Source of the DNA: Orychophragmus violaceus
Taxonomy: Eukaryota > Streptophyta > Magnoliopsida > Brassicales > Brassicaceae
Reading direction: 5' to 3'
DNA: 64,000 bases
Assembly (NCBI GenBank): GCA_030180135.1
Contig: CM058240.1
Span: 67,513,581-67,577,580 of the forward strand
Shown here: positions 30,530 through 46,317 of the stretch, piece by piece
Layout of the letters: the number at the start of each line of letters is the position of its first letter
Position numbering within the stretch: the first letter of the stretch is position 1
The notes under the pieces: generated by a model
The model's input: the letters and a program-made list of their open reading frames with translations, nothing else
Told to the model about the DNA's origin: nothing
Database searches by the model: none
Made by a program: the position numbers and the translations under genes

Positions 30530-31880
30530 GTTCTACGACATACTATAAACACAAATACATTCAATAAACTCAACGTTCAAAAAATTAAAATTTCCGCAAT
30601 ATTTTGACAATGTCGATTTGTACAAAAATGATGCGTCCCATTGAGACGAACCGGCGACGTCGCCTGAGAACGGAGATAGATCAAAGTAGTTTTCGACATC
30701 AGCCATCAATCGAATACATTCAAGAACATCGCTCCCCTCCAAATGATCTCTCATCGATCTAAGCTCCGCCTCCTCGGACTCGAACGCGTAAGGGACCTTA
30801 GCGTTCAAATCGGCAATCATGTTAGGGTTTCTCCTCGCTTTGAGGTACCGACTTTGTTTTCCTTTGGCCGTCGGTAGTTTCGAGAATATTCCGCGAAGCT
30901 TAGAAAGACGAGTTGCAATTTTTTTAACATCGCCTTTTTTCCTTTCTCGGTCGCTTCCCTTAAAGCAAACTCACGGGAAAGCTTCCCCTCCGCAAGTTGG
31001 ATCTTCAAAATCTATGCTTCGGCGAGAGCTCGTTCTTTTTCACTATGAAGCAAAAACCTCGCCACCTCGAATTTAACCTTCTTCTATTCAAGCGATGTCT
31101 TCAGCGCGGAAACATAACTTTCCAACCTTGCGTTGTCGATTGAATGTCCAACCATTTGGATCTTCCTATCAGATTCAGCGGCATGCCGATAAAATGATCC
31201 CCACTCCTACGCAAAAAAAATGAATGAAGAAATAAAATTAGCTAATCAAACCATTCGGGCCGCGAAAGAAGGAAAGATTGCTCCAGTCAAAATCGAAGCA
31301 TTATAAACTTCAGCAAGCCCGGTCCCGCATCAATAAGAGAATTTCAGAAGAACATATCCTCATATCTCGCATGGTATTCTCCGGGATGACGTACACCCAC
31401 AGGAAGCATGACTAGAAAAAATATTCATACACGGAGAAATAACCGGCTGGCGGGGAATCAATTGGGTCAAGGCAACGGAATCATGAACGTCACGGCTTCA
31501 GAGACTCCAAAATTACGCCGAAGTCCCTCACTAATTATTTTGAGGATAAGGTCGAACCGGGAGGATCCAAAATCTTTTTCTTTTCGTTTTTCTCCTTGTG
31601 TCGATCCACTTTGCGCTTCGTCTGAGGAGAACCACAATAGTGCATGGCTTCCTCTTGCCTAACACGGACATTCTCAAACTCCTCTTTGATTGGTCACCAA
31701 CGCACTTATCATTATCCGGAAACAGAACACCGCTTCGAAGGTTGAATCACTCGCAAATCCCTCGAGGAACATGGTCGACTGGCATGAGGCATGGCCGGCT
31801 GCCAAATTCTGGAAGACTCGCCTGCGGAAGAAAGGTCAGCATGCCCATACCTCGGTTCAGGATTGGTCGCACCAGTGGAC
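30530..31880 (-). pseudogene. Tat1 antisense 3' gene, decayed (plant transposon-associated protein)
   Basis: Minus-strand pieces include SPPAGYFSVYEYFF (near 31415-31460), AEGKLSREFALREATEKGKK (a charged, probably coiled-coil part) and EEAELRSMRDHLEGSDVLEC near the end. The first piece resembles the P-x-G-Y-x-x-x-Y-E-x-x-F start seen in plant proteins often annotated as putative plant transposon protein. Extra antisense genes between pol and the 3' LTR are known in Tat-lineage elements. Stops break it in all frames. Function is unknown. Confidence 0.5.
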
Positions 31881-32515
31881 CCCTCCGTTGAAAAACACAA
31901 CATAGCAAGGATCCAAACTTGTAGAAAGATTGAAGATTCCAAATTCACCAAAAGACTAGGGAATCCCCAAGAACGGTCAAGAACAAGGAGGAAACTTTGG
32001 CAAAACCCCACAAAAACTAGAAAGAAGCTAGAAAGAACTTACCTTAGAAATTTTCTTTGTTCTAAATGTGTGGGGAGTGAAGTGAAGAATGGTGAATACT
32101 TATAGATTTTACGAAGGCATGGAGCCTTAATCATGATTATACTTGATTACCTTAGCATAAGCATGATTAGGCTAATAATACTAGAACTTATCATGATTAG
32201 GCATGGCCTCAAAATCGGCAATACTTCGCAAGGACGAATCGTTTACGACCAACGGGTCTGAGAGAACCCTCTCACATGCATTGACCGGTTCAAATCGTCC
32301 TGCTCGGAGAGCGTAGCAAAGCCTGTTCGTAAATACCATTTCGAAAACGAATCATGCTCGGCATACCAATCATTGACAAAACCATGACAAAAATTCGGTC
32401 AAGATTCCGTCCTGGATATACTATCATCGAAGAGAGAAACGGCTAGACCAAAACTTTCGAACAATTATTTTAGACTCGACTATCTAAAGCTCGCCATCAT
32501 CGTACTCGAGCTTGA

Positions 32516-32531
32516 CGAGTTGGGGGGCTAA
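32516..32531 (+). promoter_or_regulatory. Tat1 polypurine tract
   Basis: GAGTTGGGGGGCTA lies directly before the 3' LTR. Tat2 has GGGCTGGGGGGCTAT at the same place, which supports a common family. Confidence 0.7.
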
Positions 32532-32532
32532 A

Positions 32533-33729
32533 TGTTGGGGTCAAAATCCCCCTCGACGAAACCAACAGTCGAAAACGGTATCCATTTTCTGCATAGACAA
32601 CACTTCGTATGGATAATATATCGTACGAATAAAGTTTTAGGCGAAACGTAAAAAACCACTTAGCCAAACTCGCGAGCAATCAAAACTACTCGAATGGGTC
32701 GTTCTGACAAGCATATCACTTTACAAAATCCTTGGACAAGCACAAACGCTTGGACAACCTGCTCGGATGATTCAAGTAGAAAAATCTGCTCGGATAGTCC
32801 GAGCAGGACAGCCTTTTCGAACAGACTGAGCAGGACACTCTGCTCGGAAATCCAAGCAGGATACACTGCTCAAAAATTCCGAGCATGATGCACTGCTCCG
32901 AATTTCCAAGCAGGATGCACTGCTCAGAATTTCCCAGCATAATCCATTCCTCGGAAGTTTTGAGCAGAACACACTTCCTCGAGCTTTCCGAGCAGAACAC
33001 ACTTCCTCAAAATTTTCTATCAGAACACATTTTCTCGGAATTTCCGAGCAAAACGTATTTCCCCGAATGGACACATTGCTTAGACTAACTACTCGGACAC
33101 TCGCTGACATCTTCCTCCAAATGTACGACTAGCCGCAACCCATCTTCGTAATGATGGCTTATACATTACTAGTTGTTAACGGAATCGTCGAGTAAGTTAT
33201 ACCAATTACGAACTTTGGTCAAACCCACAAGACTCGTATTTCATTGAATTTGAGCCGGATTAAGAAGGCTTACACTCAGACGGACTCGGATCGTTCCTTC
33301 TCGGCCCGTTGGGTAGATAAAGTTAAACCGCGGAAGGATAATTACAAAACCGGAAAGATAAACTCGAAGAAGAAAAGAGGAAGATAAATCTGAGCAAGAA
33401 GAGGAAAATCCAAGAAGAAAAGTAAATCCCAACGGAAATGGAATATTGGATAACATGAAGATTTTCTGAAATCTTGCAGGTGAATATCCTCGACACCAAC
33501 TCGCCGCGACTATATAAGACGAAGGATTTCCTACGATAAGATCATCTCGAAAAACCCTAGCATCTAGACATAGACTTCTCTTGAGCTCTTACACTTTGTA
33601 CTCTAATTTCTGTCAAACAAATCAGTAAAATATCCTCCGGGTTTCTTTTCGTTTCGTTTACTTTAGATTCTTTTGTTCACTAAAAAGTTTTCTCTACAAA
33701 AATCGACAATGCGAGTTTTGACTCACACA
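32533..33729 (+). repeat. Tat1 3' LTR
   Basis: 1197 bp, starting TGTTGGGGTCAAAATCC and ending GACTCACACA. It contains the TTCCGAG array (32690-33070) and a TATA box at 33511. Sequence divergence from the 5' LTR is high. Confidence 0.85.
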
Positions 33730-34533
33730 TTTTCCTTGGCTAGGCTTGTATATTTTACAATTCTCATACTTTTATATTTGAAAATGTTTGTTACAAAAAA
33801 AAAATTCCATGGATTTATTGGTAGTTGAGTTAATCTATGATTCCCCTTTTCAAGAGTTAAAAACTTTTCTTAGTATTCTGGGATTTTTTTTCTTTTGTAT
33901 TATGAACCTCCTAAAATGTGATTTTGTGTTTGCCAATGACTATGTATATACAATTTAGAGTCTCGACCATACCTTCTTTCTTTTTTTTTGTTAGTCTGGA
34001 ATATAACTACATACATATATCCTATGTTTTAAAACGAGGCAACTACGGCCGCAAAGTCGCCGGAAAATCACAATCCGCACACCAGCCACGGAAATTTAAG
34101 GGTGTTCAGATAAAATCCGTCCAATTTGTAAAATACTCAATTTTATGTTCATTTTAACTTCGAAATGAAGTTTTTAAAAATCTAACAATTTTTGGTTACT
34201 AATATAAAGAAAAATGAAAAAAAAACTGTGAAAACGTAATAAAAAGTTACCACCACCATTCTTAGGTTTAGGTCGTGCGGAGACAAAGGAAGATGATCGT
34301 GATGACGTACACCCACAGGAATCATGACTAAAAAAAATATTCATACACAGAGAAATGATCGGCTGGCGGGGAATCAACTGGGTCACAAGGCAACAGAACA
34401 ATTTTTGGTTACCACCGCCATTCTTAATGTTTAAATTAAATATGCCAAAATGCAATTCATGAGATTAAAACCCGAATCAACAACCTCATTTCTTAAGTGC
34501 ACAAACCACTACACTACGAAATTTCTTACACTG

Positions 34534-34536
<3 letters not shown>
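33730..34536. other. Unassigned AT-rich stretch with a copied Tat fragment
   Basis: No credible gene. About 100 bp at 34301-34400 repeats 31384-31485, a piece of the Tat1 antisense gene, with about 10% differences. A second Tat copy or a local duplication must once have existed here. Confidence 0.5.

Positions 34537-34613
<77 letters not shown>
34537..34613. repeat. TA microsatellite
   Basis: An uninterrupted TA run of about 77 bp. Open frames reading IYIY across it are artefacts. Confidence 0.95.
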
Positions 34614-34615
<2 letters not shown>

Positions 34616-34999
34616 CATATATAAAAGTTCAAAAATTCTGCATGCGTAAATTCGTTTAGTCCCCAAATAAGTTTGTGGCTTCTTAGCAACAAATAACAAC
34701 AACTTGATTCCAAGGCTAAAAAAGCAACAAATAGCCACGAACATAACCATGGATAATGCTATGAAATAACCACAACGTAATTTGTGGATATATCCACAAA
34801 CCAATTCATGGTTATGGTATTAAAAAAAAATCATTATAAAAATAATAAAACTAAATTGAAAATGATCAAATATTCAAATTTATTAATAATTGTAAATACA
34901 ATATATAAAAACTAAAATAATAATATTAGAAAACAAAACTTAAAAAATGAAATCATAACAAGATAAAAAAAATGAATTTATAAAGAAAAACATATGACT

Positions 35000-35290
35000 A
35001 TGTCGAAGAGCATCGCCACCTCCATTTTCAAAGTCGTGTCTCTGATGGTCCAGGAACGTCGGCAAACATGGTGACTCAGGTGACGATAATGGCGGCTCTG
35101 TATCTGACAAATCTTTTCTGCTACGTCTTCTTCTTATGAGGAAAAATACGGTGGCTCTGCATCTGAAGACTTCGGTCTGCTTCTTCTTCATTACAGGAGG
35201 AAAAACACGGCGGCTCTGCATCTTACGACTCCGGTCTTCTCCCAGGAGGAAAAAAATGGCGGCTATGCATCCCTGAGCGGTGGAGAAGAA
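35000..35290. repeat. Tandem GGCGGCTCTGCATCT units inside CACTA-1
   Basis: Three or four imperfect units of about 63 bp, with AGGAGGAAAAACACGGCGGCTCTGCATCT as a block. The same array is in CACTA-2 (46323-46600). An open frame runs through it on the minus strand in both copies but follows the repeat. A captured gene fragment is possible, but I cannot name one. Confidence 0.6.
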
Positions 35291-36328
35291 TGATACGTCT
35301 TCGTCCAAATCAAGTGAATTTGATTTGTTTTTGTCAACATCTGAAACTTATTTCACATAAGGAATTGATGAGTTACAAGTTGAATTACAACTAAGGAGAG
35401 AACATTTAGAAAACGTAAAACTTAAATTTAGATCTAGAATTGGTTTGGAGAGAGAAGAAAAAGGTTTCTAAAAAGGGGAGAAAAAAATAAAAATAAAAAT
35501 AAAATGAAAAATGAGAAAAATTCAAAAGTCGAGATTTGAGATGAAATTTAGATCCAATGGCTGATACAGTGATCCACCCATACACTGAACGAAATCGCAA
35601 CCGTTGTTATGTTTTAATCAATGGTCCTCATTTATGATCCGTTTGATGAAGCTATGAGCCAATCAAAAATTTATTTGCTTTTAATTCATATATAATGCTT
35701 CCAAATGATTTAAAATAATAAAAATGGTTAAAAATAACATTTATAAAGTGTTAAATTTGAACATAAGAGACAAAAAATTTTAAAAGTGTTAAATTTTTAA
35801 AATTATTTAAAGAAATAACCGAGTACATATAATAATTAAAATAATAAAATGATTAAATTTTATTTTAATTTTTGTATACATGATTTTCAAAATTCTAAAA
35901 GCTTTAAATTTTATTATTAATATACACAATAGCTAAACTATTTTTATTATTATCAAAACATTAGTAGATTTCAAAACTTTTCATAAAATTATTAATTTAT
36001 TATTGGTTAAATTTTTTTATAATTAATATTATGAAAAGTATATATGTAAGTTGTTTAAATATTATCATTATGTATATAATTTATATTTATAATTGGATTT
36101 TAAAGTTATGTTAAAGAGTTTATGGTTAGTGTTTATAATTTATAGTTTGGGGTATATGGTTTGAAGAGTTATATTTAAGGTTTTATATTAATATTTGAAA
36201 TATTAGATTTGATAAATAAGAATTCTTTTTATCAGTGTTGAATCTTAGTTTTGGATATGTTATAGTAATTAGAATTTATGTAATTAGTTTTTTTTTTATA
36301 ATTTAGGGTTTATCTGGAGTTTAAGGGT

Positions 36329-36331
<3 letters not shown>

Positions 36332-36392
<61 letters not shown>
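36332..36392. repeat. AT microsatellite inside CACTA-1
   Basis: A run of about 60 bp of AT dinucleotides. It has no counterpart in CACTA-2. Confidence 0.95.
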
Positions 36393-36394
<2 letters not shown>

Positions 36395-36728
36395 GTTATA
36401 GATAACTACGAATAGCCAGAAAAAATAATGTGGTAATTTTCCACGTTTTGTATCGCATTTGTGGCTATTTGTTTTGTTAATAGCTATATGTGGCTATTTT
36501 AATACGAATAGCCACAAATTTTATTTTGTACCTATATAGCCAAAAATAGCCGCAAAATACTCAAGAAAATCAATTTTATTAATTCGTGGCTATTTTGTGA
36601 CAATTTGTGGCTAGAAAATTATAGTTCGTGGCTAGTCCATAGCTATCCGACCGTTTTTTTTGTAGTGATTTGACGAAATATTGAATAAATATAATGAAAT
36701 TTTTTAAATTCAGTGGAGTCATTGACCA

Positions 36729-36752
36729 CCCCCCCCCCCCCCCCCCCCCCCC
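36729..36752. repeat. Poly-C run
   Basis: 24 consecutive C. The exact length may be a sequencing or assembly artefact. Confidence 0.9.
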
Positions 36753-41004
<4,252 letters not shown>

Positions 41005-41711
41005 ATTCTCCCAACCTTTTGCTTGTCCGTAAGGAAACAACCTCAAAGCAAGATGACAAAAAGATTTTAAAGGTGAGAGCTTAAAACTTCCAAAGTAAAT
41101 TAGCAAGTGAAAATGGCATTAAAGCTTCACGCCGATATGGATCCGGCGGCGGATTACGAGGAGGTCTGAGATCGGGTGGAGAATTAGTTAACATCGCAAC
41201 CATGGAGGAGAAAAGAATCTGCTTCGGAAAGAAGAGAAGACCAAGGTGGAGCAGCAGCATAGATGATTCATTGAGTCAAATTTGGATCGGCAGCCATCTT
41301 GGGAGTTGTGTTTGGGAGCACAAGTTGCTAGGGCGAACTCATTTAACATCTGATTAGAAAGGTTTAGTTATGAATGTTTATGATAATTTAAATAGCTAGT
41401 GAATATAGAATAGGAGACCATCCTAGATGATCAATTTCTTGGTGGAATCTTTAGACCAATGACCGAGGTAAAAAATAATTTTACTGAGATCATAGATATT
41501 AAGTGTTTAAATTAAAATAATAAAAATAAATTAATTATTAAAACTAAAATTAAATCAGTTTAAATATATTTAACTAAAAAAGATTAAATGGAAGAGTCTT
41601 CAATCACTATTTGCATTAAAAAAAAAACTGAAAAAGAAAGACACAAAAGACCAGAAACTTAAAAAGAATAGAAGAGGAGTCAAAAATTAAAAAAAAATTA
41701 AAGGGGTCATT
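41005..41711. other. Unassigned stretch between LTR-like block and CACTA-2
   Basis: 41160-41370 is richer in GC than its surroundings and looks gene-like (GGATCCGGCGGCGGATTACG), but no frame is sustained. The remainder is AT-rich. I see no feature. Confidence 0.3.
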
Positions 41712-42220
41712 CACTACAAGAAAAACTGCATATAACTACGGATTATTTCATTGCTACAATGCATAATTTATGGTTATTTGATCTATAGTGACAGATAGTC
41801 ATAAAACAAATTCGTTGCTATGACCTCGTGGATATCAGACAAACATGGCAATTCGTGGCAACGCTTTCATGGATAACAACAAATAAGTTTGTGGCTAGTT
41901 AGACACGAATAACAACTTTATTCCGAGAGTATAAATGGTACAAATAGCCATAAACATAATCGTGGATAATGCTATGAAATAACCACAACCTAATTTGTGG
42001 ATATATCCACGAATAGCTACAAACTAGTTTATGATTATGGTATTAAAAAAAAATCTTTCTACAAATAATAAGATAAAATTAAAATAATCAAATTTTCAAT
42101 TTCTATTAATAATCATAAACACAATATATATAAAACTAAAACAATAATATTATTAAACAAAACTTAAAAAATGAAATCATAACTAAAAAATGAAATTATA
42201 AAAAAACATATGACTCCGTC

Positions 42221-44344
42221 TGAAACACCCCATCCCGGCCATAGGCCCAGACGGATGATGAGTTCCAGTGGTCAGGCCAAACCGTGGCCTGAACCTCCCT
42301 AAATCCAGTCCTATTTAAAATTTCCCGAAGGAACAAGTATTCTTCGGATCCTCTTTTTGACTTATAGTCTTAGATCCTTCATACTTATTAATTACGCAGC
42401 GGAATACTACTTTAACCATTATCTCGTTCTTCTAAAGAACGACCCATTCGAGAACCTCTTATAACTTTACTTAGTTTTCTCAAAACTATTTCGAGGTTCC
42501 CATTCCAAATAACCTTTCTAACAACCTAAGCCTTTAACTTAGATCCTTTCATTCTCCTATTCAGTTCTAACCATTCTTTAGAACAATAGAATAATAATCG
42601 AAACATGTACCTTAACCTTTGGTGAATCCGATGTGAAGCTAACTCCGCGTTTAGCTTGACTCGTTTGTTCATCGAACTCATAGAACACGCCCCCTTGTAC
42701 TTAGTCATTCAACCAACCATCCCCACATGACCGAGTACAAAAGAGGTCTTCACGTTCTTTCCTTTGACCACCATTCCTTTCCGGGTTCATCTTTGTCTCC
42801 TTTTTCACGCATGATCATAAGGCCGATCCGCGTCCCGACCGTTCCTGGATCCGCGACCGTATCGCGACCCGCGGTCATACGCGTTCGTCCGTATGTTCAT
42901 CCGTACGTCCGTCACGGACGTCCGTAAGGTCATCCGTGTGACCATTACGGTCGTACGTTGCGTTCGTTGCGATTGTCCGTCAACAGACGCGGCTGTCCGT
43001 GAACGGACGCGACTGTTCGCGAACAGACACAACCTTTGGTGAACGGACACGACCCTTCGTTCGCGTACGGACGACCGCGGTCATTATCAATCATCCACGG
43101 TCGTTCGTCTCGTCCACGGACGTACGTTTCTGACCCGCGGTCGTCCGTGTAAGGACACACCCTTTGGTAACGGTTACGATCGTCTGTCGCGACCCGCGGT
43201 CGTCCGTACACGACCCGCGGTCGTCCGTGATCGTCCCACGGTCGTCCGTGAACGGACACGACTGTCCGCGAACGGACACGACCGTACGTGAACGGTCACG
43301 GTCGTCCGTACGTGACCCGCGGTCGTCCGCGATCGACCCGCGGTCGTCCGTACGTGACCCGCGTTCACCCGAGCACCATCCGCGTCCGTCCGTGCACGTC
43401 CGTGTTTGTCCGTTACGGTTACGGTCGTCCGTGACGATCCGCGGTCGACCGTGTACGACCCGCGGTCGTCCGTGAATGACCCGCGGTCGACCGTGAGCGA
43501 CCCGCGGTCGTCCGTGAACGACCCACGGATGGTTACCGGGAATTTTCTTCAAATCTTCAAACGAATCTTCATCAATTTCTGGGTTTTCTCTATTGGTTTC
43601 CAGACTTAAATTGCCTTAGAAAACTTCCCAAATCTCCCATAGAAAACGCCTCCAATTCCTTGTAGAAACCGGCCATAGAATCCTTTCTTTCTCCCTTGAT
43701 TCATGTCGGTTTCTTCCTTGTTGATTCTGAGTTTGCACCCACGGCTTCTGCCCTTCTTTAGGCATGTAGATATTGATGTTTTACCATCAGAACTCGTCCC
43801 CAAACTTGTTCTCCAATGGCCGGCCAATCACTTTGTTAAACCGGCCATAAATCCCTCTTTTCTCTTCATTTTTGTGTGGCCTTTGCCTTAGGATTATTCT
43901 GGGTTTTTCCCAGGGAGATAGGTGCACGAAAAAGGCCTCCTTATGGTCTATTTATAGCCCCAAAGTCGTGCCATAACTGCCCATGGAGAAGGGTGCATTG
44001 GTTGGCCGAATGGACACAACTTTTCCTTGGTGTCCATTCGCCTTGGTGCCCCTTGGTCAGCTAGTGTCACTAGCTGGCCAGCTGACCCAACACTTGAACA
44101 CTCAAGCTAGCTGGGTTGAGCTGGTTGCTAGCTGACCTAGCTGACCAGCTGGACTGTTCAGCTCCTTTGAGCTGAACACTTCCCTTTCAGCTGCTTTTCT
44201 TTAAGCTAAGCTTCTTCCCCGCTGAGCTTGACCTTCTTCTGTCTATGAAACTCTCTCTCATTGATATTCTTGATCATGTACTACTTCTTATGGTTCCATA
44301 GACAGTCCAACGTTTAGGGTGTATCCCGGTTCGGGGATGTTACA
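42221..44344 (-). repeat. Gypsy-D 3' LTR, long form (2124 bp)
   Basis: The outer parts are nearly identical to the 490-bp LTR at 45828-46317, but 1.6 kb (about 42680-44305) is present only here. That extra part contains the CGCGGTCGTCCGT array. No target duplication flanks the extra part, so it is more likely lost from the short LTR than inserted here. Confidence 0.85.
42830..43530. repeat. CCGCGGTCGTCCGTGA array
   Basis: About 30 degenerate copies of an 18-bp unit like ACCCGCGGTCGTCCGTGA in 700 bp, strongly GC- and CpG-rich. CCGCGG is itself a palindrome. Frames open on both strands across it are artefacts of the repeat. It lies inside the long LTR, so it may be a regulatory array. Confidence 0.9.
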
Positions 44345-44345
44345 A

Positions 44346-44358
44346 GTCTACCCCCCTT
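44346..44358 (-). promoter_or_regulatory. Gypsy-D polypurine tract
   Basis: Minus-strand AAGGGGGGTAGAC next to the LTR start. Confidence 0.75.
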
Positions 44359-45810
44359 AAAAATGGATTCGTCCCCGAATCAAGGTTTTTACTCCGTTCA
44401 TACTTTATGAACCATTGGGCAGCTGATAACATCCCACAGTATTTGCAGAACATAACCATTCTATGTTCTCTTTATTCAGCCTAAGTCCATTTATGGCCGT
44501 CTTTGCCGGAGCCATTCATTTCAGATCAAGTCGCGTATGACCGGACTTTCCTATTCCGTTCCCGCGCATGGACTGACTGTTCCCAGAGTGCCAATCTTCG
44601 GTCAACCGCCCCAACGGCTGCCGTTCAATCGTGCTTAACTGTCCGAACTTTTCTTGTCCATGACTCACGGTTCATCCCGTGCTTAATCCGACTTGTGGTT
44701 CACGGTCTTGGCCATGGCCAGTCGACAACCGAACTTTGGACTAAGCCGTCTAGAGATCCATACATTCCGAGGCAGGGATGTTACAAGTCTCCCCCACCAA
44801 TTAGGAATTCGTCCCCGAATTCGGTGGTGGTTAACTTTTGTGTACACCCTTCCTGTCCCGTTTGGTATGTCTTTCCATTTCCCATTGACCTAGGTCCGTC
44901 AAGACTTAATCATTTCCCTGATTTTTGTCTTGTCTTAGACTTGGTCAAATCCTGATCTTAGTCCTTACGGACTTGATCCACTTGATCCTCGCCCTTCGTG
45001 GGCTTGATCTTAGTTTCCCGACCTTAGTAAATCTCTTACTAGATCACATTCAGGCCTTTCGTTCCCTTTGAACTCGACCTCGGTTATGGTTCTTACGCAT
45101 TCCCAATGCTAAGCAACCTAACCCTTTTCCCCAAATGTAATGCCCTCAAAACATTTGAAGAAGTGGGGTTCAGTGACATACCAGCAATCGCACTAAAGGA
45201 CTCGGCCACGCCAATGTCCTTAGCCAGTTCGTAAACCTGTGGCGTCTCGGTTAGCGCTTAGCCTTTACCGTTGACTTTCACTACCACGTTTTACTTCTGG
45301 TCTCTGCTTTTTACAATGGAAGCGTATCATTGGTCTTTCATTGTCACTTTCCTTCCCCTTATTTTGCAAACAGCTTAGGATCCTTGGTCCCTGCTGTTGC
45401 ACATCGCACGTACTCAACTTGCCTTTACACTCCCCAAAGTGTGCTTCCATTGTTTTTTGCAAGTGGTACCTTTAGTGCGGTTCCCGGAGGGTGGCGATCA
45501 GCCCCAACTGAATCCCATTTTCCTCCGTACTTTGCAGACAGTTGGATCCCTTAGTCCTTGCTGCCGTCTTCGCACATACTTTGGCGCGGATTTCTAGAGG
45601 TATGGTGACCAGCCCCAACTTAGTCCCATTTTTCCTCTTTAGGTCCCTCCCGGTTTGGCCAACCACTTTCCCGTGATTGCACCTTCTTCCGGTTCACCTC
45701 CACACCGTCTTGCGACCTTGTTCTCAAAGTCTGCCCAAGACTAAGTGCGTACTTGGTGTACTTGTCTTAGCAAGTCACCAATCATGAGAGCATCGTCCTA
45801 GGAAATAACT
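44359..45810 (-). other. Gypsy-D internal region, non-coding
   Basis: No gag or pol is recognisable. 44780-44825 repeats the LTR-like phrase GATGTTACAAGTCT with CCGAATTC, as if part of a second end was joined in. 45358-45660 holds two related units about 170 bp apart, marked by TTTGCAAACAG/TTTGCAGACAG, TTGGATCC-like and CCAGCCCCAACT. Confidence 0.6.
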
Positions 45811-45824
45811 CCGCTCTGATACCA
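45811..45824 (-). promoter_or_regulatory. Gypsy-D primer-binding site
   Basis: Minus-strand TGGTATCAGAGCGG, three bases from the LTR. It is complementary to initiator methionine tRNA and gives the direction of the element. Confidence 0.85.
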
Positions 45825-45827
45825 ACT

Positions 45828-46317
45828 TGAAACACCCCATCCCGGCCATAGGCCCAGACGGATGATGAGTTCCAGTGGTCAGGCCAAACCGTGGCCTGAA
45901 CCTCCCTAAATCCAGTCCTATTTAAAATTTCCCGAAGGAACAAGTATTCTTCGGATCCTCTTTTTGACTTATAGTCTTAGATCCTTCATACTTATTAATT
46001 ACGCAGCGGAATACTACTTTAACCATTATCTCGTTCTTCTAAAGAACGACCCATTCGAGAACCTCTTATAACTTTACTTAGTTTTCTCAAAACTATTTCG
46101 AGGTTCCCATTCCAAATAACCTTTCTAACAACCTAAGCCTTTAACTTAGATCCTTTCATTCTCCTATTCAGTTCTAACCATTCTTTAGAACAATAGAATA
46201 ATAATCGAAACATGTACCTTAACCTTTGGTGAATCCGATGTGAAGCTAACTCCGCGTTTAGCTTGACTCGTTTGTTCATCCAACGTTTAGGGTGTATCCC
46301 GGTTCGGGGATGTTACA
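45828..46317 (-). repeat. Gypsy-D 5' LTR, short form (490 bp)
   Basis: Matches both ends of the long LTR. The junction TTCATC|CAACG joins parts that are 1.6 kb apart in the other copy. Confidence 0.9.

Larger units (their letters stand above)
2626..33729 (+). mobile_element. Tat1: old non-autonomous Tat/Retand-type Ty3/gypsy element, split by Copia insertions
   Basis: Direct LTRs enclose gag, protease remnants, the last part of integrase, a long 3' region with a decayed antisense gene, and a G-rich polypurine tract. RT and RNase H are missing. Removing Copia-A (14.85 kb, including nested Copia-B) and Copia-C (7.1 kb) leaves about 9.1 kb of Tat1. The LTRs differ at roughly one base in ten in the last 75 bp compared, so Tat1 is much older than the Copias inside it. 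All its genes are broken. The 5' end lacks the first part of the LTR and no target duplication could be found. Confidence 0.8.
34650..36667. mobile_element. CACTA-1: non-autonomous CACTA element
   Basis: The right end reads, on the minus strand, CACTACAAAAAAAACGG. The inside matches CACTA-2 along most of its length, including many ATAGCCACAAA/TTTGTGGCTAT motifs near both ends, the usual look of CACTA transposase-binding subterminal repeats. No transposase is present. The left end is unclear: a CACTAC at 34512 and the TA run lie before it, and the terminal sequence of CACTA-2 is not preserved. Confidence 0.7.
42221..46317 (-). mobile_element. Gypsy-D: non-autonomous gypsy-like LTR element inside CACTA-2
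   Basis: The ends on the minus strand are TGTAACATCCCCGAACC and GATGGGGTGTTTCA. CCGTC flanks both sides (42216-42220 and 46318-46322). The primer site lies next to the right LTR, so the element runs leftwards. The 1.5-kb inside has no gag or pol. A phrase TTCGGGGACGAAT before a G-rich tract is the usual ending of chromovirus coding regions, which suggests a Tekay-like origin. The LTRs are of unequal length. Confidence 0.85.

Noticed and set aside
34450..34804. Frames with IYIYIYIY stretches
   Set aside because: Translation of the TA microsatellite only.
43091..43552. A 153-codon arginine- and valine-rich frame on the minus strand
   Set aside because: It lies wholly in the CCGCGGTCGTCCGT array, and frames on both strands repeat the unit. 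No gene evidence.
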